Positions 1-5,045 of a stretch of 6,910 nucleotides of DNA are shown here, in pieces; position 1 is the first letter of the stretch; every line of letters starts with the position of its first letter. Under the pieces are notes generated by a model. That model did not search any database and was not told the DNA's origin. It worked only from the letters and a program-made list of their open reading frames with translations. Source of the stretch: Putridiphycobacter sp965367695 (GTDB lineage Bacteria > Bacteroidota > Bacteroidia > Flavobacteriales_D > Crocinitomicaceae); assembly GCA_965367695.1 (NCBI GenBank), contig CBDUKB010000160.1, forward strand, positions 1 through 6,910, given 5' to 3'. A program made the position numbers and the translations under genes.

Positions 1-41
1 CTTGTTTTGCAAAAACTAAGTTAATAAGACTAAATTAGATA

Positions 42-58
42 CTTCAATCCCTTTGAAG
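42..58. other. Small hairpin upstream of the KAS III gene
   Basis: CTTCAA and TTGAAG form a perfect 6-bp inverted repeat around a 5-base TCCCT loop, ending 26 bases before the KAS III start codon. A T-rich stretch (CACTTTTTAC) follows. It could be the tail of a terminator for a gene off the left edge, or a structure in the KAS III leader. The stem is short and AT-rich, so it may be chance. No TAnnTTTG-type promoter element was found in positions 1-84. Confidence 0.2.
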
Positions 59-84
59 ACACTTTCACTTTTTACATTCAGACT

Positions 85-1146
85 ATGCAAAATATAATTA
101 CAGGAACCGGCAGTTACATTCCCACATTGATTAAAAAAAATAAAGATTTTTTATCGGTGGAGTTCTATGACGGGAATCAGAAAAAACTCCCAAATTCGAA
201 CGAAATAATAATTAAAAAATTCAAAGCAATTACAGGCATTGAAGAAAGAAGGTATGTGGCAGACAATTTAAAAAATAGTGATATCGCTACTTTTGCAGCT
301 CAAAAAGCAATAGAAAAAGCAAATATCAACCCAGAAGACCTTGATTACATTATTTTGGCTCAAAATTTTGGTGATGTAAGACATGGTTTCACGCAATGTG
401 ATATGCTACCAAGTATTGCTTCAAGAGTTAAACACAATCTCAAAATAAAAAACAACAACTGTGTAGCTTACGACATAGTTTTTGGTTGTCCTGGATGGGT
501 GCAAGGTGTAATTCAAGCAGATGCATTTATAAAAGCAGGTTTAGCTAAAAAATGTTTAATAATCGGATCTGAAACATTGTCGAGAGTAGTAGACCCATAC
601 GATAGAGACTCATTAATATACTCAGATGGCGCAGGCGCTTGTGTTTTGGAGGCAAATGATACCCTTGAAAAAGGAATCATCAGTTTTGCAAGTCAGAGTT
701 TTACCCTTGATGAGGCTTATTTCTTATTTTATGGCAGCTCTTATAATCCAAATGAAACACAAACGACCAATTATATTAAAATGCATGGCAGAAAAATATA
801 TGAATTTGCTTTGAACAATGTTCCATTAGCAATGAAAGCCGCATTGGATAAAAGTAAGGTAAATATAAGTCAGATAAAAAAAGTACTTATTCATCAAGCA
901 AATGAAAAAATGGATGAAGCAATTATTCAGCGGTTTTATGAACTATACGATCAAGCTGCTCCAAAAGGAATTATGCCCATGAGTATCCATAAACTAGGCA
1001 ACAGCTCTGTCGCGACAGTGCCTACCCTTTTTGATTTAATTTTGAATGAAAAACTTGAAGATCACAAAATAAATGCTGGGGATTTTATAATATTAGCATC
1101 AGTTGGAGCTGGAATGAACATTAATGCCATAGTCTATCAGTATTAA
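85..1146 (+). CDS. 3-oxoacyl-ACP synthase III (FabH-like, KAS III family)
   Basis: A 353-residue thiolase-fold condensing enzyme of the KAS III family, cytoplasmic. The family joins an acyl primer to malonyl-ACP by decarboxylative Claisen condensation. Visible landmarks: N-terminal ITGTGSYIP (5-13); the catalytic cysteine Cys135 in DIVFGCPGWVQG; SDGAGA (180-185); catalytic His270 in IHQANEKM; catalytic Asn306 in HKLGNSS; and a glycine-rich C-terminal GAGMNINA (341-348). The Cys-His-Asn triad is complete, so it should be active. It is about 35 residues longer than E. coli FabH, partly from extra residues around 20-48 and 97-125. The region matching FabH's DEWIVTRTG lacks the CoA-stacking Trp and a nearby Arg, so the primer may not be acetyl-CoA. 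It may be a paralogue for specialised lipid or secondary metabolism rather than the housekeeping FabH; the window cannot decide. The ATG at 85 starts directly at the conserved strand. No Shine-Dalgarno is seen, as is usual in Bacteroidota. It converges on the cytochrome gene, 36 bp away. Confidence 0.88.
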   Translation: MQNIITGTGSYIPTLIKKNKDFLSVEFYDGNQKKLPNSNEIIIKKFKAITGIEERRYVADNLKNSDIATFAAQKAIEKANINPEDLDYIILAQNFGDVRHGFTQCDMLPSIASRVKHNLKIKNNNCVAYDIVFGCPGWVQGVIQADAFIKAGLAKKCLIIGSETLSRVVDPYDRDSLIYSDGAGACVLEANDTLEKGIISFASQSFTLDEAYFLFYGSSYNPNETQTTNYIKMHGRKIYEFALNNVPLAMKAALDKSKVNISQIKKVLIHQANEKMDEAIIQRFYELYDQAAPKGIMPMSIHKLGNSSVATVPTLFDLILNEKLEDHKINAGDFIILASVGAGMNINAIVYQY

Positions 1147-1150
1147 AATT

Positions 1151-1195
1151 GTATGACTGTTTTATTTCAATAAATACATTAATTACAGTTCATAC
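1151..1195. terminator. Possible shared terminator hairpin between convergent genes
   Basis: GTATGACTGT (1151-1160) pairs with ACAGTTCATAC (1185-1195) as a 10-bp stem with one bulged base. The interior holds a second small inverted repeat, TTTATT (1161-1166) with AATAAA (1169-1174). It fills the gap between the two convergent genes and its right arm covers the last codons and stop of the cytochrome gene. Reading leftward it is followed by AATTTTAAT; reading rightward by a T5 run near 1204. Neither is a strong U-tract, so termination in one or both directions is an inference. Confidence 0.35.
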
Positions 1196-1677
1196 CATTC
1201 AATATTTTTCAAATTCCTTCTTCTTCCGGTATCTTCAGGTGCGTAATTTTTAGCTAAATAGGATATAATAATGGATTCATTGGGGCCTAAATCCCATAAG
1301 CCTTGTGTTTCTTGCATCCAAACAATTATATCTTTCCAACCTTTACTGTCTGCCCTATTTTGTGTTACCAAATCAATGGAATGACAGGCTGCGCAAGTTG
1401 CATTAACTATTTCTATGCCTTCATCTACAATTAATCCTGAAGGCAAATGAATTCCATTTTTGATTTCAGTTGGGTCAATACCATAAGTAGCCTCAAAATC
1501 ATTTCTACTGCTTAATTGTTCAATTTTAGGTTCATCAAGCTGATTAAAATCTATCAAATAAGGAAACAGCAAATTAATTAATGGAAACAAGACAACCAAT
1601 ACCACCACAGTAACTGAAAGATTTGTAATAACCTTTGCCTTCTTTAAAACTTTATTTAAATGATCTTGCTTTTCCAT
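1183..1677 (-). CDS. Membrane-anchored monohaem cytochrome c, SorB-like electron acceptor
   Basis: A 164-residue c-type cytochrome. Residues 1-17 are basic (K-K-x-K), followed by one hydrophobic segment (about 18-42) that is probably an uncleaved anchor, placing the haem domain in the periplasm. The single haem site is CAACH (95-99), giving covalent thioether links and a proximal His99. Met121, in the VWMQETQG context, is the likely sixth ligand. Its place directly behind a sulfite oxidase gene suggests it takes electrons from the molybdenum centre and passes them to the respiratory chain, as SorB does for SorA. The SorB name is by role and position, since monohaem cytochromes diverge quickly. 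Start choice: the ATG at 1677 shares its A with the TGA stop of the upstream gene (TGATG), a classic coupling arrangement. An in-frame TTG at 1680 could add one residue but is less likely. The stop is TAA at 1185-1183. Confidence 0.85.
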   Translation of the reverse strand: MEKQDHLNKVLKKAKVITNLSVTVVVLVVLFPLINLLFPYLIDFNQLDEPKIEQLSSRNDFEATYGIDPTEIKNGIHLPSGLIVDEGIEIVNATCAACHSIDLVTQNRADSKGWKDIIVWMQETQGLWDLGPNESIIISYLAKNYAPEDTGRRRNLKNIEWYEL

Positions 1678-2924
1678 CAAGACTGTTTTACAGCTATTCT
1701 ATGACAAGCATTATTCAAATATCCTTTTGGATTCCAACCTGGCAAAACCATTGGCTGTCCTTTACCATTGCTATCTACAGCCTTTGCCCAAACTTCATAA
1801 TACCCAGCTTCTGGTAAAGTAATATGCGTTTTCCATCTTTGCCAAGCAAGCCTGTTTTTTGGTGGATTCGTGATGCATTTTTTCCAAGTTACACCAAAAT
1901 CTATAGACACATAAACTTCTTTCACAAACAAATCACCTGCCCATGCGTTTCCACGGACTTCAAATGATTTCCCTTTACCAATAATTGCTCCAGTTTTAGG
2001 ATATGTAATAATCGATTTAACGGGCATTGATTCAATAATTTTCATATCTGAATCAGGCACTTTTGTCCCTGGCGGAACCGGGTATTTTGGCACCCTGTAC
2101 GATTGCCCTTCCATTTTTGGACCATCATGTACTTTATTACGAACCGCAATTCTTGTCAACCATTTCCCTGAAACGGACGCCGGCCAACCGCCAACTACTA
2201 GTCTCAATGGAAAACCATTCATTTCTGGAATAGCTTCACCATTCATTTCCCAAGCAATTAAAGTTTCGTCTTCCATGGCTTTTTTTATGGGTACTCCCCT
2301 TGAAATTACAACTTTATCCGGATCGCCAGATAAATGCGTATCTGCACCATAATAGCCAATATAAACAGCCGATTTTTTAAGTCCAACCGCATTTAACACA
2401 TCTTTTAAACGTACCCCTGTCCAACGCGTACAGGCTACCCCTCCCAAGCTCCATTGATTACCTTTTGCGGGTGGATTGAATTCAGCCCTTCCATTTCCGC
2501 CGCATTCTATGGTTAAATCATAAGTGTAATGTTTAAAGTTTTCCCGTAATTCTTTCAAAGTAAAAGTTCTTTTTTCTAGTACAGATTCTCCTTCAATGGT
2601 TAATTTCCAGTTAGCAACATCAACATTTTTAGGCGGAATTCCGTTATTGCGGACAAACATCAAGTTTCCAGGGGTGATGGCTGCATCTAATAAATGCGGT
2701 GGTGTTTCCGCATTCCAAGGTTTACTATTCAAAATAGTTAATTCTTCGCTTTTTCCTGGGATCTTATCATTCCCACCTCCAGTATCTAACCCGATAGGTG
2801 CTAGAGCTTTAGGTAAATTTTCCCCAAAAACAATTTTTGACCCTATTAATGAGGTGAATGCTAGCAACGCTGATTTTGAAATAAAATCTCTCCTCGAATC
2901 TTTTTTATTTTGCATAGTGTACAT
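1677..2924 (-). CDS. Periplasmic molybdopterin sulfite oxidase/dehydrogenase (SorA-type, COG2041)
   Basis: A 415-residue sulfite oxidase-family molybdoenzyme that oxidises sulfite to sulfate in the periplasm. The N-terminus carries a Tat signal, SRRDFI (10-15), followed by a hydrophobic stretch to about residue 34, consistent with export of the folded, cofactor-loaded protein. The Moco domain spans about 60-265. Cys141 in TIECGGNGR is the expected molybdenum ligand and Arg146 matches the conserved active-site Arg. FVRNNG (90-95) holds the substrate-pocket Arg92, but Asn94 stands where SorA and sulfite oxidases usually have His. FPLRLVVGGW (238-247) and KWLTRI (254-259) are also typical. The C-terminal Ig-like dimerisation domain (about 300-412) includes GNAWAG, VSIDFGVTW and the terminal GYLNNACHRI. 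No haem-binding motif is present; the haem comes from the next gene. SoxC is related, but its partner is a dihaem SoxD and no other sox gene is visible. A second ATG at 2915 (Met4) would also keep the Tat motif. Confidence 0.9.
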   Translation of the reverse strand: MYTMQNKKDSRRDFISKSALLAFTSLIGSKIVFGENLPKALAPIGLDTGGGNDKIPGKSEELTILNSKPWNAETPPHLLDAAITPGNLMFVRNNGIPPKNVDVANWKLTIEGESVLEKRTFTLKELRENFKHYTYDLTIECGGNGRAEFNPPAKGNQWSLGGVACTRWTGVRLKDVLNAVGLKKSAVYIGYYGADTHLSGDPDKVVISRGVPIKKAMEDETLIAWEMNGEAIPEMNGFPLRLVVGGWPASVSGKWLTRIAVRNKVHDGPKMEGQSYRVPKYPVPPGTKVPDSDMKIIESMPVKSIITYPKTGAIIGKGKSFEVRGNAWAGDLFVKEVYVSIDFGVTWKKCITNPPKNRLAWQRWKTHITLPEAGYYEVWAKAVDSNGKGQPMVLPGWNPKGYLNNACHRIAVKQS

Positions 2925-2952
2925 TAAGTTGAAAAATTGTCAATCACTGCTC

Positions 2953-2981
2953 CAAAATAACAAGTTCTAGCTTATTCCAAA
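2953..2981 (-). promoter_or_regulatory. Candidate Bacteroidota-type promoter of the sulfite oxidase operon
   Basis: On the minus strand, TTTG (2981-2978) lies 17 bases from TTATTTTG (2960-2953), one mismatch from the Bacteroidota -7 element TAnnTTTG. The spacing suits the -33/-7 arrangement of this phylum. It predicts a transcription start near 2946 and a leader of about 22 bases before the ATG at 2924. AT-rich DNA produces such matches by chance, so this is a candidate only. Confidence 0.4.
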
Positions 2982-2995
2982 GTAACAAAAGTTAC
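2982..2995. promoter_or_regulatory. Perfect inverted repeat GTAAC-N4-GTTAC, candidate operator
   Basis: GTAAC (2982-2986) and GTTAC (2991-2995) form a perfect 5-bp inverted repeat around AAAA, in the middle of the divergent intergenic region. The 14-bp geometry of two 5-bp half-sites with a 4-bp spacer is the same as that of FNR-type sites (TTGAT-N4-ATCAA), so a CRP/FNR-family dimer is a reasonable guess, though the half-site sequence differs. Its centre (2988.5) is about 42 bases from both inferred transcription starts, near the classic class II activator position. The regulator is not in the window. Confidence 0.42.
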
Positions 2996-3016
2996 ACAAT
3001 TATTAAAGGCACATTT

Positions 3017-3024
3017 TATCTTTA
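3017..3024 (+). promoter_or_regulatory. Weak candidate -7 element for the rhodanese-hydroxylase gene
   Basis: TATCTTTA matches TAnnTTTG at all but the last base. It predicts a transcription start near 3031, about 17 bases before the ATG. No TTTG -33 element lies at the expected distance, which would fit an activator-dependent promoter or a false match. Confidence 0.25.
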
Positions 3025-3047
3025 TAAATTAAGACTTATTATCCTAT

Positions 3048-4859
3048 ATGAAAAAATCAGGTATTTTATTTTTGTTGCTGTTGTTTTTAGGCCTCTTGGG
3101 CGTTAGCCAGACAAATTCCAACGTGCTTATTTCCGCAGAAGAATTATTTAATAATTTTAATCAATATACCATAATTGACGTTACCCAAAAGGAACGCTTC
3201 CAAAATCAAGCAATTTTAAACGCTAATAACATTTGGCGACCAGAAATGAGTGCTGATTATAATGAGTTTATTGGCCAATTTCCTTCTATTGAAAAAATGG
3301 AAATGCAATTGAGTGAATTTGGCATTCTTCCCAAAGATAAAATTGTCCTGTATGACCATAAAGGAGGTTGCGAAGCTGCTAGGTTATGGTGGATACTAAA
3401 GTATTACGGACATAATCAAGTGCAAATTTTGGATGGTGGTCTCCATGTTTGGGGTGATAAGAATACTTTACTCGATTCCATCTCTAAACCAAAAATCACT
3501 ACTGATTATCATTTTCAACATGCGCAAAATCATGAAATGAAATATTTGGAACTCGCTGATGTGAAAGCAGCTTTGAATGATCCAAATACAATTATAATTG
3601 ATACCCGAAGTTTAGATGAGTATGAAGGAAATGTCCAAAAAAACAATGCCTTTAAAAAAGGAAGAATTCCTGGTAGCATTCATATTGATTGGGCTTCAAA
3701 CATTAATTATAACGGAGACCAACGGTTAAAAAGCAAACAAGAATTGTCCAAACTATATGAATCAAAAGGAGTTACCAAAGATAAAAATATAATTTTATAT
3801 TGTCATTCTGGCGTTCGTTCCTCTCATACTGGACTTGTACTTACGCAACTATTGGGATATGAGCATGTAGGTAATTTTGATGGTTCTTGGATAGAATGGA
3901 GTTACCATGACGAATTGCCTATTGAAACAGGACCTTATGTCCAAAATCAATTGTCGGATGAAGTTTCTTACGGACAATTATTTTGGGGTAGTTTCAAGAA
4001 TTTTGCCAATTATACATGGAATGAAATAACTTTTCAAGTGAGTCCTTGGTACGTGAATTATTTTTGGTGGTTAGTTATTTTGTCACTTTTTGTTTGGGGT
4101 CTAGAGCTGTTATTTCCATGGAGAAAAAACCAGCCAATTTTTCGACAAGATTTTTGGATAGATGCATTTTTCATGTTTTTTAATTTCTATATATTTAAAC
4201 TGGTAATTTTTATGGCATTCTCGGAAATTACCGCCAAATTTTTTCATGACATGATTGGAGGAGATGTAAATTCTTATGCTTTATTTGACATGAGTGAATG
4301 GCCTGTTTGGCTTCAATTAGTTATCTTTTTTGTCGCTACTGATTTTATTCAATGGTTCACGCATGTGATGTTACATAGGTTTGAGTTTTTATGGCGTTTT
4401 CACAAAGTACATCATTCTATTGAACAAATGGGGTTTGCCGGACATTTACGCTATCACTGGATGGAAAATGTATTTTATACCCCTATGAAATATATTGCGG
4501 TAATGTTAATCGGTGGTTTCACACCTGAAATGGCATTTATTGTTTTTTACATTTCAATTGCAATCGGTCATTTGAATCATGCAAATATTGGATGGTCTTA
4601 CGGACCACTAAAATACATTATTAACAATCCAAAAATGCACATTTGGCATCATGCAAAAGAACTACCGTATGAAAGGAGATATGGTGTTAATTTTGGTATT
4701 TCTTTGAGTATTTGGGACTATCTTTTTAAGAAAAACTACATTCCTAGTGATGGAAGAGATATCAAGTTAGGATTTAGAGGGATAGATCGCTATCCTAAAG
4801 ATTTTTTTAGACTCATATTTTCAGGATTCAGAAAAACACCGGATGAAAAACAGCCTTAA
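3048..4859 (+). CDS. Fusion protein: secreted tandem rhodanese plus membrane fatty-acid hydroxylase/sterol desaturase
   Basis: A 603-residue fusion. Residues 1-20 form a signal peptide (MKKSG, then a Leu-rich core and GVSQ). Rhodanese domain 1 (about 25-140) has Asp103 where the catalytic Cys should be, in the loop YDHKGG; Cys108 lies further along that loop. Rhodanese domain 2 (about 165-293) has the active loop CHSGVR (252-257) with catalytic Cys252, preceded by IIDTRSLDEYEG. This inactive-plus-active pair is the usual thiosulfate or mercaptopyruvate sulfurtransferase layout. The C-terminal part has hydrophobic segments at about 338-356, 370-392, 418-438 and 480-507. It carries the di-iron histidine clusters of the fatty-acid hydroxylase superfamily: H439-x3-H443, H452-x2-HH456, H466 and H470, H508 and H511, and H531-x2-HH535. 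The cluster appears complete, so it is probably catalytic. Basic loops (WRKNQ at 358-362 and the C-terminus) suggest that the rhodaneses face the periplasm and the histidines the cytoplasm. It is divergent from the sulfite oxidase operon. The lipid substrate cannot be told from sequence. Confidence 0.88.
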   Translation: MKKSGILFLLLLFLGLLGVSQTNSNVLISAEELFNNFNQYTIIDVTQKERFQNQAILNANNIWRPEMSADYNEFIGQFPSIEKMEMQLSEFGILPKDKIVLYDHKGGCEAARLWWILKYYGHNQVQILDGGLHVWGDKNTLLDSISKPKITTDYHFQHAQNHEMKYLELADVKAALNDPNTIIIDTRSLDEYEGNVQKNNAFKKGRIPGSIHIDWASNINYNGDQRLKSKQELSKLYESKGVTKDKNIILYCHSGVRSSHTGLVLTQLLGYEHVGNFDGSWIEWSYHDELPIETGPYVQNQLSDEVSYGQLFWGSFKNFANYTWNEITFQVSPWYVNYFWWLVILSLFVWGLELLFPWRKNQPIFRQDFWIDAFFMFFNFYIFKLVIFMAFSEITAKFFHDMIGGDVNSYALFDMSEWPVWLQLVIFFVATDFIQWFTHVMLHRFEFLWRFHKVHHSIEQMGFAGHLRYHWMENVFYTPMKYIAVMLIGGFTPEMAFIVFYISIAIGHLNHANIGWSYGPLKYIINNPKMHIWHHAKELPYERRYGVNFGISLSIWDYLFKKNYIPSDGRDIKLGFRGIDRYPKDFFRLIFSGFRKTPDEKQP

Positions 4860-4907
4860 CCTAAGGTTAAACAGATACGTAATGAATGCATTCGTACAAA
4901 AAAAAAA
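4856..4907. other. Two hairpins and an A10 tract after the fusion gene
   Basis: TTAACC (4856-4861) and GGTTAA (4865-4870) pair across the stop codon with a 3-base loop. A second hairpin follows: TACG-T-AATG (4876-4884, with one bulged T) pairs with CATTCGTA (4889-4896) around a 4-base loop. Ten As follow (4898-4907). Because As rather than Ts follow on the plus strand, this is not a standard intrinsic terminator, though the structures may protect the mRNA 3' end. A T8 run at 4946-4953 lacks a convincing stem just upstream. The rest of 4908-5015 shows nothing recognisable. Confidence 0.25.
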
Positions 4908-5015
4908 TTCTTGATTAATAGTCGCACAAATCAGTATTTTTAGGCTTTTTTTTATATATTATTCTGTGATTGTTAGCCTAATAAATAAACGCTTAAAATA
5001 TCAATATTTTATCCT

Positions 5016-5023
5016 TATTTTTG
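5016..5023 (+). promoter_or_regulatory. Candidate -7 element for the propeller sensor gene
   Basis: TATTTTTG is an exact match to the Bacteroidota -7 consensus TAnnTTTG. A start about 7 bases downstream (near 5030) would give a leader of about 16 bases before the proposed TTG start at 5046. No clear TTTG -33 element is seen 17-23 bases upstream. The position relative to the gene is good, but the T-rich context raises the chance of coincidence. Confidence 0.38.
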
Positions 5024-5045
5024 AAGCATTAAAACCCGCATCAAT

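Noticed and set aside
626..814. 62-codon plus-strand open frame
   Set aside because: It lies entirely inside the KAS III gene in another frame and shows no domain or start signal.
1678..1680. TTG as start of the cytochrome gene
   Set aside because: The adjacent in-frame ATG at 1677 gives the usual TGATG stop/start overlap; the TTG adds only one residue.
1635..1817. 60-codon plus-strand open frame
   Set aside because: It is antisense to the junction of the cytochrome and sulfite oxidase genes, both well supported by motifs.
1183..2924. SoxCD sulfane dehydrogenase genes
   Set aside because: The cytochrome has one CxxCH motif and a membrane anchor, whereas SoxD is a dihaem protein, and no other sox genes are visible.
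2596..2970. 124-codon plus-strand open frame
   Set aside because: It is antisense to the N-terminal third of the sulfite oxidase, and its composition looks like an antisense shadow.
3369..3371. Cys108 in rhodanese domain 1 as a second catalytic cysteine
   Set aside because: The position matching Cys252 right after the strand (IVLYD versus IILYC) is Asp103; Cys108 is five residues further along, so the first domain is probably non-catalytic.
4941..4980. TAGGCT (4941-4946) and AGCCTA (4975-4980) as a terminator or operator
   Set aside because: The stem is only 6 bp with a 28-base loop and no T-run follows the right arm, so it is weak as a terminator and too widely spaced for a typical operator.
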